Assembly: GCA_963545585.1 (NCBI GenBank)
Contig: CAUUKX010000056.1
Coordinates: 1 to 14,181 of the forward strand
DNA length: 14,181 nucleotides
Origin: W11650 sp963545585
Lineage (GTDB): Bacteria > Bacillota > Clostridia > Lachnospirales > Vallitaleaceae
Direction: 5' to 3'
Shown one piece after another: positions 7,700 to 14,181 of this stretch; the first letter of the stretch is position 1; each line of letters opens with the position of its first letter. The notes under the pieces are model-generated. The model was not told where the DNA came from. It did not search any database and saw only the letters and a program-made list of their open reading frames with translations. The position numbers and the translations under genes are program-made.

Positions 7700-7706
7700 C
7701 AAAAAA

Positions 7707-8903
7707 ATGAAAAAAATCATCGTAGTTTGTTTAATCTTAGCTTTATTTAGCTGTGCCTGCGGAAACGATAAAAAAACGGCAGAACCGCAAACGCCGCCGA
7801 CCGCCGGGCAGGAAGAAAAAAATAAAGAAGCAGCGGAAAGCCCTAAACCGGCCGAGCAGTCCAAAACGGAAACAGGCGAAGCCAAGCCGGCGGAGAAAGC
7901 GGAAGCAACAGACACCAGAATTGTGGTCGATGCAGCCGGACGGGAGGTTACGATTCCCAAGCAGGTAAAGTCCATTATCTGCGTGGGCGTGGGGAGTCTG
8001 CGCTTTACCAGTTATATGCAGGCAACTGATTTGCTGGTCGGCGTGGAAGAAAATGAGAGAAAAGCCCCGGTCAACAAGCCGTTTAGCTATATCAATCGGG
8101 AAATTTTTGAAAAATTACCGCTGATTGGCGATAACGGCAAGACTTATGATGAAGAAATCATTAAAGTTGCGCCGGAGGTGATTATGGCGAGAGCAGATAA
8201 AGAAACAGCCGAGCTTTTGCAGCAAAAAACAGGCATACCGGTGGTGGCTGTTCCGCTGATTGATAATATGTTTGGTGAAAAAATCGACCAGATTTTGGAG
8301 CTGATGGGCGAGGTCTATGGCCGACAGGCGAGAGCAAAGGAATTGATGGCTTATATTCACAGCTTGGAAGCGGATTTGCAGAAACGAACGGAAGGGATAA
8401 AAGAAGAGGATAAGCCGAATGTTTACGTTGGCGGCGTTTCTTTTAAAGGACGTCATGGCTTTGAAGGAACGGAGGCCGGATATTCGCCTTTGGCAGTGGT
8501 CGGTGCAAAGAATATAGCTGATCAAACCGGTCAAAAGGGTGCTTTTAACATTGATTTGGAGCAGGTGCTGCAATGGAATCCGGATGTTATTTTTTTGGAT
8601 TTTAACGGAATGTCTTTAATCAATGAGGATTACGCCAAAAATCCAGATTATTATAATTCTTTGGACGCAGTTAAAAACGGGCGGCTGTATTCGCAGATTT
8701 CTTTCCGGCATAGCGCAATCAATGCGGAGCTGTCTTTGGCGGATGCGTATTATGCGGGCAAAGTCCTTTACCCGGAGCAGTTTGCTGATGTGGACATTGC
8801 TCAAAAAACGGATGAGATTTTTGAAACGATGCTGGGCGTGAAATTTTATGATACATTAAAGGCCAATGGCTATGAATTCAGGGAAATGAAGATAGGGGAA
8901 TAA
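7707..8903 (+). CDS. Metal-chelate ABC transporter substrate-binding lipoprotein (FecB/BtuF-type fold)
   Basis: This lipoprotein captures a metal chelate (siderophore, heme, corrinoid or similar) outside the cell for the FecCD-type permease that follows. The 398 residues begin with a lipoprotein signal whose lipid-bearing Cys is C18, or possibly C16 (LFSCACG). A Glu/Lys/Pro-rich tether runs to about 68. The binding domain starts at TRIVVDAAGREVTIP (70-84). It has the two-lobed Peripla_BP_2 pattern, with VGVEENE (111-117), VAPEVIM (154-160), GGVSFKGRHG (242-251) and a C-terminal AYYAGKVLYPEQFADVD (347-363). ATG 7707 gives a normal signal peptide; the frame extends to ATG 7680, but neither has a good ribosome binding site. 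Translational coupling to the short ORF ending at 7699 is possible. The permease starts one base after its stop. The ligand is not determined. Confidence 0.9.
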   Translation: MKKIIVVCLILALFSCACGNDKKTAEPQTPPTAGQEEKNKEAAESPKPAEQSKTETGEAKPAEKAEATDTRIVVDAAGREVTIPKQVKSIICVGVGSLRFTSYMQATDLLVGVEENERKAPVNKPFSYINREIFEKLPLIGDNGKTYDEEIIKVAPEVIMARADKETAELLQQKTGIPVVAVPLIDNMFGEKIDQILELMGEVYGRQARAKELMAYIHSLEADLQKRTEGIKEEDKPNVYVGGVSFKGRHGFEGTEAGYSPLAVVGAKNIADQTGQKGAFNIDLEQVLQWNPDVIFLDFNGMSLINEDYAKNPDYYNSLDAVKNGRLYSQISFRHSAINAELSLADAYYAGKVLYPEQFADVDIAQKTDEIFETMLGVKFYDTLKANGYEFREMKIGE

Positions 8904-8904
8904 A

Positions 8905-9972
8905 GTGAAGCAGAGGGCGGCAGAGAATGAAGTGTTAGGATATCGAAAATATCAGGCCGGGAACTGGTGGCTTGTGTTTGGGTTATTGACGGTATGGCTT
9001 TTGCTGGGCTTTTTGGCGCTGACTGCCGGTTCGTATCAAGTGCCGCTGCTGGAGCTGCTGAAAGCAATTTTTGGCAAGGCCGAGCAGGCCAATATCAATA
9101 CGGTGATTCATAATCTGCGGCTGCCGCGTGTCTTGACGGCAATGCTTGGCGGGGCGGGGCTTGGGCTGGTGGGTTGTGTGCTACAGGCGATTTTGCGCAA
9201 TCCATTGGCTTCGGCCTCGACGCTGGGCATTTCGCAGGGAGCTTCTTTTGGAGCGGCGTTTGCGATTATCGTTTTGGGAGCAGGCGTACAGGGCGGCGCG
9301 GTAGCGGCGGTCAAGCTGATTGATCCGGTTTTGATTAGTTTTTGTGCCTTTATCGGTAGTATTGCTGTTTCGATTTTGATTTTGGGGTTATCCCGGGTGC
9401 GGAAGATTACGGCGGAAGGAATGATCTTAGCGGGAGTGGCGTTAAGCGCAATGCTGGGCGGGGCGACGATTTTGCTTCAGTTCTTTGCGGATGAAGTCCA
9501 GTTGGCATCGGTTGTTTTCTGGTCGTTCGGGGACTTGGGCAGAACCAGCTGGCGGGAGGTTGGTATTATCGCGCTAATTACCGGGGCGGTGGCGCTGTAT
9601 TTTCAGTTTCACCGCTGGGAGTACAATGCGATGGAGGCCGGTGAGCAGACGGCGGTCAGTCTGGGCGTGAATGTCGTCGGCCGGAGAATAGTAAATATGC
9701 TGCTTTGTTCGGTGGCGGCGGCAGTGATTGTTTCTTATGTGGGCATCATCAATTTTATTGGATTGGTAGCACCCCATATTGTCCGGCGCTTGATTGGCAA
9801 TAACCATGTCTTTTTGCTGCCAGCTTCGGCTTTTATGGGCGGAATTCTTTTGCTGCTCGGGGATTTGGCTGCACGGCTGACGATTGCGCCGGTAATTTTG
9901 CCGATTGGCGCTATTACTTCCTTTATGGGCGGGCCGTTGTTTTTATATTTGCTGTTTAAGAAAAATGCCTGA
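8905..9972 (+). CDS. FecCD-type permease of metal-chelate ABC importer
   Basis: This is the membrane channel of a type II importer (BtuC/FecCD/FhuB family); two copies would form the pore. The 355 residues are almost wholly hydrophobic, with about nine to ten membrane segments. Family motifs are LPRVLTAMLGGAGLGLVG, NPLASASTLGISQGASFG, the ATPase-contact region GLVAPHIVRRLIG, and the C-terminal PIGAITSFMGGPLFLYLLFKK. The start is GTG 8905: AGGGGA (8894-8899) precedes it by five bases and no in-frame ATG is near. It follows the binding-protein stop by one base, so translation of the two is probably coupled. Gene order binding protein, permease, ATPase is the usual one. Confidence 0.93.
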   Translation: MKQRAAENEVLGYRKYQAGNWWLVFGLLTVWLLLGFLALTAGSYQVPLLELLKAIFGKAEQANINTVIHNLRLPRVLTAMLGGAGLGLVGCVLQAILRNPLASASTLGISQGASFGAAFAIIVLGAGVQGGAVAAVKLIDPVLISFCAFIGSIAVSILILGLSRVRKITAEGMILAGVALSAMLGGATILLQFFADEVQLASVVFWSFGDLGRTSWREVGIIALITGAVALYFQFHRWEYNAMEAGEQTAVSLGVNVVGRRIVNMLLCSVAAAVIVSYVGIINFIGLVAPHIVRRLIGNNHVFLLPASAFMGGILLLLGDLAARLTIAPVILPIGAITSFMGGPLFLYLLFKKNA

Positions 9973-9985
9973 GTGCAGTTTAAAA

Positions 9986-10011
9986 GCGGCGTCTATGCTT
10001 GGGGATGCCGC
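9986..10011 (+). other. Hairpin in the permease-ATPase spacer
   Basis: GCGGCGTC (9986-9993) pairs with GATGCCGC (10004-10011) as an 8 bp stem with one G-U pair and a 10-base loop. It lies in the 98-base spacer between permease and ATPase genes. No T-run follows, so it is not an intrinsic terminator. It might stabilise the upstream mRNA or mark a processing site; this is only inferred from structure. Confidence 0.4.
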
Positions 10012-10070
10012 AGCTTGTCAGGCTGGCTGTGCCGGGGGAGTAAAAAATACAGGGCAGAAATGGAGGCAAT

Positions 10071-10862
10071 ATGATTAAAGTACAGGAAATATCGTTTGGC
10101 TATGAACGGACGCGCCTGATTTTGGAAAAAATCAGTTTTTCGGTAAAGTCAGGCGAAAGTGTGGCGATTTTGGGCAATAATGGTGCGGGCAAAAGTACGA
10201 TGTTAAAATGCCTGAACCGGATTCTGACTCCGCAGCAGGGGAGCGTTTTGGTAACGGGCAAAGATATTTGCCGAATGTCGTTGCCGGAGGTGGCAAAAAA
10301 CATGGCTTTTGTTGAGCAGCATGCCCCCGACAGCCGGCTGACGGTGCATGAAATGATTATGCTGGGCAGAAAACCTTATATCAAGTGGGGAGTGCGCCGT
10401 GAGGACGAGGAGATTGTGGCGCAAATTATTCGGAAAATGGATTTGCAGAAGGTAGAACTGCGTTTTTTTGAGGAATTGAGCGGCGGCGAAAAGCAGAAAG
10501 TAATGTTGGCGCGAGCGCTGGCGCAGCAGCCGAAAAGCCTGCTGCTGGATGAACCGACCAGCAGCCTTGATTTGCGCAATCAGTATGAAGTGCTGGAACT
10601 GGTGTCGGAGATTTGCCGGCAAAAGGAAATCGCAGTTGTGCTGGTGATTCACGATATCAATTTGGCACTGCGCTACTGCGATAAGTTTTTGCTGATGAAA
10701 GAAAATCAGATTTATGCTTACGGCGGAGAAGATATTATAAATGAAGAAACTATGACGGCGGTTTACGGGATAAAGATTAAAGTCCGGCAAATAGACGGGG
10801 AAAAGTTCATCATCCCCTGTGCCCGCCCTTGTAACCCATCGACATTTCAGCAGCTTGCCTAA
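10071..10862 (+). CDS. ATPase of metal-chelate ABC importer (FecE/FhuC/BtuD type)
   Basis: This is the nucleotide-binding subunit that powers the FecCD-type permease encoded just upstream. The 263 residues include Walker A GNNGAGKST (35-43), the Q-loop at Q83 (FVEQ), the ABC signature LSGGEKQ (136-142), Walker B LLLDEP (157-162), the D-loop SSLDL and the switch His H194 (VIHD). MIMLGRKPYI (95-104) is the pattern expected in iron-chelate ATPases. All catalytic residues are present. TGGAGG, a few bases before the ATG, is a good ribosome binding site. It is the last gene of the cluster. Confidence 0.94.
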   Translation: MIKVQEISFGYERTRLILEKISFSVKSGESVAILGNNGAGKSTMLKCLNRILTPQQGSVLVTGKDICRMSLPEVAKNMAFVEQHAPDSRLTVHEMIMLGRKPYIKWGVRREDEEIVAQIIRKMDLQKVELRFFEELSGGEKQKVMLARALAQQPKSLLLDEPTSSLDLRNQYEVLELVSEICRQKEIAVVLVIHDINLALRYCDKFLLMKENQIYAYGGEDIINEETMTAVYGIKIKVRQIDGEKFIIPCARPCNPSTFQQLA

Positions 10863-10950
10863 GCGGTAGTGGAGTGCTTGCGTTTCCGAAAAATTCCGGA
10901 ATTCTTTCAAAAAATTTCCAAGCGAAAGTGAAAGGCCAAATCCGCTTTTT
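10861..10950 (+). terminator. Possible imperfect terminator after the ATPase gene
   Basis: AAGCGG (10861-10866, overlapping the stop codon) can pair with CCGCTT (10942-10947), which runs into TTTT and CTCT. Inside, GCTTG (10876-10880) can pair with CAAGC (10919-10923), and AATTCCGGAATT (10892-10903) is a perfect palindrome. Together these could make a long interrupted stem ending in a short T-run. The pairing is far from continuous, so termination here is only plausible. Confidence 0.35.
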
Positions 10951-11162
10951 CTCTGTCCTTGTGGCAATTACTTTTTCACTTTAGCTATAAATAAATGACA
11001 GTATAATCCTTTTTAATCTAATAGATTATTCTTCCACTATATGCTACAATATATCATATCGTATTATGCAAACTTGTAGAAAAAAATCAAGTATCATTAA
11101 TCTTATTGCAATAATGCGAGTGTTTTAAGACACCGAACGGATAGAAAAGAGAGTGAATAACC
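10863..11162. other. 300-base AT-rich intergenic region upstream of the two-component genes
   Basis: No credible gene is visible on either strand. The first 90 bases hold the structured, terminator-like segment listed separately. From about 10970 the sequence becomes AT-rich. It has a TATAAT (11002-11007) with only a poor -35 (TTTAGC, 10980-10985), a TACAAT (11045-11050), and two palindromes: AATCTA-A-TAGATT (11015-11027) and TTATTGCAATAA (11103-11114). These could be promoter and operator elements for the response regulator gene, but I cannot choose between them. No tandem LytTR-type repeats are obvious. Confidence 0.5.
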
Positions 11163-11918
11163 ATGAACATTGCCATTGTAGATGACAGGAAAGAGGATAG
11201 AGAAAAGCTTGGCGGTATTCTTTTAAAGTATGCGAATGCCAGTGGTGAAAAACTGAATATACAATATTTTGAAAGTGCAGAAGCTTTGCTTGATAACTAT
11301 CAACCTTTCCTTTATACGCTTCTTTTTTTGGACATCTATATGGATGGGATAAGCGGAATGCAGGCGGCGGAAATCATTCGCCGGACGGATTCCGATGTCA
11401 TTTTAGTTTTTCTGACGACCAGTGCGGAACACCATGTAGCAGCCCTGCACAATCACGCCTTTGATTATATCGAAAAACCGGCAAAGCAGGTGCAGGTTTA
11501 CCGGATTATGGACGATATTTTAAAGAGAAAAACGGATTTGTCTCAAAGCTTTTCCTTTTCTGTAAACAGGACAGAGTATCACCTTGCGTTTCGTGATATT
11601 GTGGCAGTCAGTGCCTCTGCCCATAATGTTGAAATTTATGACAAGCACGGAAATACCTATGCACCCCGCCTGACCTTTTCAAGTGTTTCGGCGGAGATTT
11701 TTCAGGATAAAAGATTTCTTCTCATCCTGCGGGGCGTGATAGTCAATATGGACTTTATCAAAAGTTTTAGAAACGGAGTCTGCTATCTTGAAAGCGGGAT
11801 TGAATTTCCCTGCAATCTCAGAAAGGAAAAGCAATTTACCTCCACTTGGCAAAATTATATCTTTCAGAAATTAAGAAAAGAAGCTATGGAAAGGAGGCAC
11901 AAAGCAAACCATGAGTAA
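11163..11918 (+). CDS. LytTR-family response regulator (AgrA/VirR-like)
   Basis: This is a cytoplasmic transcription factor activated by phosphorylation from the kinase encoded next. The 251 residues have an N-terminal receiver domain (about 1-121) with acidic residues D7-D8, phospho-acceptor D57 (LFLDIY), T85/T86 and K105 (EKP). A C-terminal LytTR DNA-binding domain follows (about 130-237), with FRDIVAVSASAHNVEIY, ILRGVIVNMDFIKSF and a basic tail. All phosphorelay residues are present. The ribosome binding site (AGAGAG, around 11148-11153) is weak. It overlaps the kinase gene by 8 bases, so the two are translated together. Its targets are not visible here. Confidence 0.93.
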   Translation: MNIAIVDDRKEDREKLGGILLKYANASGEKLNIQYFESAEALLDNYQPFLYTLLFLDIYMDGISGMQAAEIIRRTDSDVILVFLTTSAEHHVAALHNHAFDYIEKPAKQVQVYRIMDDILKRKTDLSQSFSFSVNRTEYHLAFRDIVAVSASAHNVEIYDKHGNTYAPRLTFSSVSAEIFQDKRFLLILRGVIVNMDFIKSFRNGVCYLESGIEFPCNLRKEKQFTSTWQNYIFQKLRKEAMERRHKANHE

Positions 11919-13233
11919 GCAGCTTTTATCCAATATGCTGGAATATTTTGTGCTAATCCCGGCGACTATCCTTTGTTATCTTCCGATGAGAAAGCAGATT
12001 AAATACCCGCTTCGTCGGCTTTTGATAATGGCAGTTCCTGCATTTCTTATCCTTTCCGTTTTCGGCTCTTTTGCTGAAATATATTTTTCTTCCGATGCCA
12101 ATATCATCCTGTTTCCTGTACTAATAGGCTGTTTTACTTTTTATGCCCACAGTATAAAGGCACATATCAGCAAGGCGATTGCGATATTTGTAAATGTGAT
12201 GGCGGTGATGTCCATATTAGCAAATTTTGCCGCCTGTTTTGATGCAACAAAACATCCAAGTCTCGGTATCAATTCTGCGAGTATGGACTACACCTTTTTT
12301 CTTTTAGCGGCAAGTACGATACTGGCAATTCCTGTCGGATTTTTCTTTGCAAAATATGGGAGTAAATTGGTGGAACGACTGCATATTGACAATGTCTATC
12401 TTATGACTCTTCCCTTTTCAGGCGCCATCTTAATGATTAATCTTTTTATGCGTCCGCTTAAATATGAGACCTTTTATGTAAACAGGGTCGGTACTGCGGT
12501 ACAGATTATCCTTTTGATTGTTTTTTTTATCTGGGTGGTCATGAATGTCGTGTTTTATTTCATTGTAAGCATATTGTTGGATGCGGCGAAGTCCGAGCAG
12601 GAGAAAAAAATCCTGAAAATACAGGAAAAGCAATATGATACCCGGATGAAATATATCAATGATTCTGCAAGGGCAAGACATGATTTCAGACAGATACTGA
12701 TAACCTTAAAAAATATGGCAGAATTGGGCAATACAGATGCCGTCAATGCCTACCTTGCAGACTATATGAGAGAGCTTCCGACAAACGAAACGCTTATCTA
12801 TACCAAAAACGACGCCGTCAATGCCATTTTGAATTTTTATGCGGCACAGGCAAAAAACGAGGGGATAGATGTCAGTTTCAGCATTGACATTGATAAATGG
12901 CAGGCACTTTCCGATGTTGAGCTTTGTACTATGATTGGCAACCTTTTAGAAAATGCGATCGATGCCGCAAAAAATGCGGACGGCAAAGAGCGGTTTATCG
13001 AACTTACTATGACGACACATGGCGGCTGTTGGCTCTATATTGTGGAAACCAATGGCTTTGACGGAAATATAAAGAGGAAAAGCGGAGAATATTATTCCAC
13101 CAAAAGAAACGGCAGAGGTCTTGGGATTGCCTCTATCAGAACCACAGTGGAAAAATACAGGGGGAAAGCAGAGTTTTCCCATGATGAACAGGAATTTTAT
13201 GTCAATATCGCTATTCCGCTTAGTGAGGAATAA
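11911..13233 (+). CDS. Membrane GHKL sensor histidine kinase (AgrC-like)
   Basis: This sensor kinase is the likely partner of the LytTR regulator upstream. Residues about 11-223 contain six or seven membrane segments with almost no extracellular domain, the AgrC-like plan in which the membrane part senses a peptide or small ligand. A linker (about 224-252) leads to the phospho-acceptor H257 in RARHDFRQ. Next comes the GHKL ATPase domain with N-box NLLENAIDAAKN (344-355), ETNGF (379-383) and G-box GRGLGIASI (401-409). The family length is normal (440). AAGGAGG (11891-11897) lies 13 bases before the ATG, a rather long gap. No AgrB, AgrD or peptide gene is adjacent, so the signal is unknown. Confidence 0.92.
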   Translation: MSKQLLSNMLEYFVLIPATILCYLPMRKQIKYPLRRLLIMAVPAFLILSVFGSFAEIYFSSDANIILFPVLIGCFTFYAHSIKAHISKAIAIFVNVMAVMSILANFAACFDATKHPSLGINSASMDYTFFLLAASTILAIPVGFFFAKYGSKLVERLHIDNVYLMTLPFSGAILMINLFMRPLKYETFYVNRVGTAVQIILLIVFFIWVVMNVVFYFIVSILLDAAKSEQEKKILKIQEKQYDTRMKYINDSARARHDFRQILITLKNMAELGNTDAVNAYLADYMRELPTNETLIYTKNDAVNAILNFYAAQAKNEGIDVSFSIDIDKWQALSDVELCTMIGNLLENAIDAAKNADGKERFIELTMTTHGGCWLYIVETNGFDGNIKRKSGEYYSTKRNGRGLGIASIRTTVEKYRGKAEFSHDEQEFYVNIAIPLSEE

Positions 13234-13331
13234 TTCTGTTTTAAGTTGCCATGTAATACTTTGCTTAACAAAGCACTTTCAATCGAATGAAAAATCAATA
13301 CCCTAATTTGCGTAAACGAAAGAAAAAGAAA

Positions 13332-13380
13332 TGTTGCAATTGTGCTTACTAAATGATATAATATAAGCACAATTGCAACA
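13332..13380. promoter_or_regulatory. AbiE promoter embedded in a perfect 17-bp inverted repeat (AbiEi operator)
   Basis: TGTTGCAATTGTGCTTA (13332-13348) and TAAGCACAATTGCAACA (13364-13380) are exact reverse complements separated by 15 bases. The -35 TTGCAA (13334-13339) is inside the left arm. A perfect -10 TATAAT (13357-13362) with 17-base spacing is in the centre, and the right arm covers the start of transcription (about 13369). Characterised AbiEi proteins repress their own promoter by binding inverted repeats, so this is very likely the autoregulatory site. Confidence 0.85.
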
Positions 13381-13393
13381 AGGGGCGGATGGT

Positions 13394-13987
13394 ATGGATT
13401 ATATGAAAAGGATAAAAGAAAAAATAAATAAAATGGGCGGAGTGATTACAAGTAAGGAACTTAAAAACTCTAACATTCCTACAATATATCTCACACGAAT
13501 GGTGGAAACAGGCGAGTTGATTCGTGTCGATAGGGGAATCTATATAGATTCAAATGGAGATTATGACGAATATTACTTTTTTCATAATAGGTGTAAAGTT
13601 GCCGTTTTTTCCTATGTATCCTCTCTTTATCTTCATGGATTAACAGATATAATACCGGTAGAAATGGAAGTTACAGTGTATAGTGGGTACAATCCGCATC
13701 GTATAAGCCAAAATGTGAGAATTCACTATGTAACAAAAGCAATTTATGATTTGGGTGTTACCGAGTGTCAAACAATGTTCGGAAATACAGTGAAAGCGTA
13801 TGATTTGGAGAGAACCGTTTGCGACTTTATTAAAAACAGGCGAGAAATAGAAACCGAGCTGTTTTCTAAAACCGTTAACAGGTATGTCCGTTATGAAAAT
13901 AAGGACTTGAATAAGCTGTATGAGTATTCCAAGAAGATGAAAATATATGAAAAAGTAAAAGAAATTTTGGAGATTGTTTATGAATAA
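13394..13987 (+). CDS. abiEi: AbiEi-type antitoxin and transcriptional autorepressor
   Basis: This is the antitoxin/repressor of a type IV AbiE toxin-antitoxin system. The 197 residues begin with a winged helix-turn-helix (about 5-50: GGVITSKELKNSNIPTIYLT, then VETGELIRVDRGIYI). An AbiEi C-terminal domain follows, with FSYVSSLYLHGLTD (72-85), the EVTVYSGYNP strand and YDLERTVCDFIKNR (136-149). Length and order match full-length AbiEi. The frame is open back to a TTG at 13373, but that codon lies in the operator almost at the transcription start. ATG 13394 has AAGGGGCGG (13380-13388) in front and is preferred. The gene overlaps the toxin start codon (13980) by 8 bases, the usual AbiE arrangement. 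The gene appears intact although its toxin is not. Confidence 0.9.
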   Translation: MDYMKRIKEKINKMGGVITSKELKNSNIPTIYLTRMVETGELIRVDRGIYIDSNGDYDEYYFFHNRCKVAVFSYVSSLYLHGLTDIIPVEMEVTVYSGYNPHRISQNVRIHYVTKAIYDLGVTECQTMFGNTVKAYDLERTVCDFIKNRREIETELFSKTVNRYVRYENKDLNKLYEYSKKMKIYEKVKEILEIVYE

Positions 13988-14057
13988 AGACAAGCTAAGA
14001 GCAATATGTCAGAAACTGTCCAAAGAAACCGGACTTAGTTTTTCATTTTACCACTAA
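13980..14057 (+). pseudogene. abiEii: Truncated abiEii toxin gene (25 codons left)
   Basis: The first 21 codons (MNKDKLRAICQKLSKETGL, then SF) are the normal start of an AbiEii/AbiGii-type nucleotidyltransferase toxin, and the ATG overlaps the antitoxin stop as in intact AbiE operons. After that the reading runs through a few unrelated residues to a stop at 14055-14057. AbiEii proteins are usually about 300 residues and carry the nucleotidyltransferase motifs further in, so this remnant cannot be an active toxin. The break point is near 14040-14045, which suggests a deletion or replacement joining foreign sequence. Confidence 0.8.
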
Positions 14058-14088
14058 TTTCAGAGTGGGAAAAATGCTTTAAAAATGT

Positions 14089-14094
14089 TATAAT
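14089..14094 (+). promoter_or_regulatory. Possible -10 element for the last gene
   Basis: A perfect TATAAT lies 43 bases before the ATG at 14138. The expected -35 position (about 14066-14071, TGGGAA) is poor. It sits just after the abiEii break point, so the last gene may have brought its own promoter. Confidence 0.4.
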
Positions 14095-14137
14095 CTTCGT
14101 AGAAAAAGCAGGAAATAAAGGCGGTGAAATAACACAA

Positions 14138-14181
14138 ATGACAATAGATGAAATAAAAAAGTTAATTCAAAATGGAGAAAA
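14138..14181 (+). CDS. Start of a probable AlbA_2 (Schlafen-like) domain protein, cut by the window end
   Basis: Only the first 14 codons are present (MTIDEIKKLIQNGE). This beginning is typical of proteins with an N-terminal AlbA_2 domain, often annotated as ATP-binding or transcriptional regulators, in which a Glu-rich EFK motif follows. AAAGGCGG (about 14116-14125) lies upstream at a rather long distance. The identification rests on very few residues. It follows the abiEii remnant and replaces the body of the toxin gene. Confidence 0.45.
   Translation, partial: MTIDEIKKLIQNGE

Noticed and set aside
3946..10026. Shared 12-base words between spacers: ACGAAGCGGAAA at 1966 and 3946; TTGTCAGGCTGG at 3965 and 10015.
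   Set aside because: A few 12-base matches are expected by chance in 14 kb, and the flanks do not align, so I do not call a repeat family.
10203..10967. A long open frame on the minus strand over the ATPase gene.
   Set aside because: It is antisense to a clear ABC ATPase with all motifs, and its protein has no recognisable domain.
13334..13380. Inverted repeat considered as a CRISPR or transposon end.
   Set aside because: There is only one pair and no repeat-spacer array or transposase. Its position on the promoter fits an operator far better.
13373..13393. A TTG start that would add seven residues to AbiEi.
   Set aside because: It lies in the operator arm only about four bases after the predicted transcription start, so it has no ribosome binding site on the mRNA. 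ATG 13394 is better placed.

Overview
The window looks like the chromosome of a low-to-mid GC Gram-positive anaerobe, most likely a member of Clostridia (Lachnospiraceae-like). Both substrate-binding proteins are lipoproteins with Gram-positive-type N-termini. The LplA/LplB/YtcP-type sugar transporter, the GHKL/LytTR two-component pair and the AbiE-type antitoxin are all typical of that group. The family-level placement is inference. All genes read left to right on the + strand.

Region 1 (about 65-6376) is a carbohydrate uptake and catabolism operon. A near-consensus sigma-A promoter (65-92) drives a solute-binding lipoprotein (220-1875). An intrinsic terminator follows directly (1890-1920). 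Partial read-through would then feed two permeases of the LplB and YtcP/LplC kind (2057-2989, 3024-3911), an enolase-superfamily enzyme (4069-5250) and a ROK-family repressor/sensor (5213-6376) that overlaps the enzyme by 38 bases. No ATPase is encoded here, so the permeases probably share a general MsmX-type ATPase encoded elsewhere. The enzyme and repressor suggest an acid sugar or sugar-acid-containing oligosaccharide as substrate. The enzyme has His where the family usually has its second catalytic Lys.

Region 2 (about 6377-10862) starts with a 367-base gap holding two small ORFs and a good promoter (6500-6528). It continues with a class I SAM methyltransferase (6744-7520), a metal-chelate type binding lipoprotein (7707-8903), a FecCD-type permease (8905-9972) and its ATPase (10071-10862). 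This is a complete type II importer for a siderophore, heme, corrinoid or other metal chelate, with a methyltransferase in front. A 23-residue ORF with three consecutive His ends seven bases before the binding-protein start.

Region 3 (about 10863-13233) is a 300-base AT-rich gap followed by a LytTR response regulator and a membrane GHKL histidine kinase that overlap by 8 bases. No signal peptide gene or obvious target operon lies beside them.

Region 4 (13332-14181) is the remains of an AbiE system. An intact AbiEi-type antitoxin/repressor sits behind a promoter whose -10 is bracketed by a perfect 17-base inverted repeat. The toxin gene abiEii is cut to about 25 codons. A new gene beginning like an AlbA_2 (Schlafen-like) ATP-binding/regulator protein runs off the window end. 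Regions 3 and 4 look like accessory DNA.
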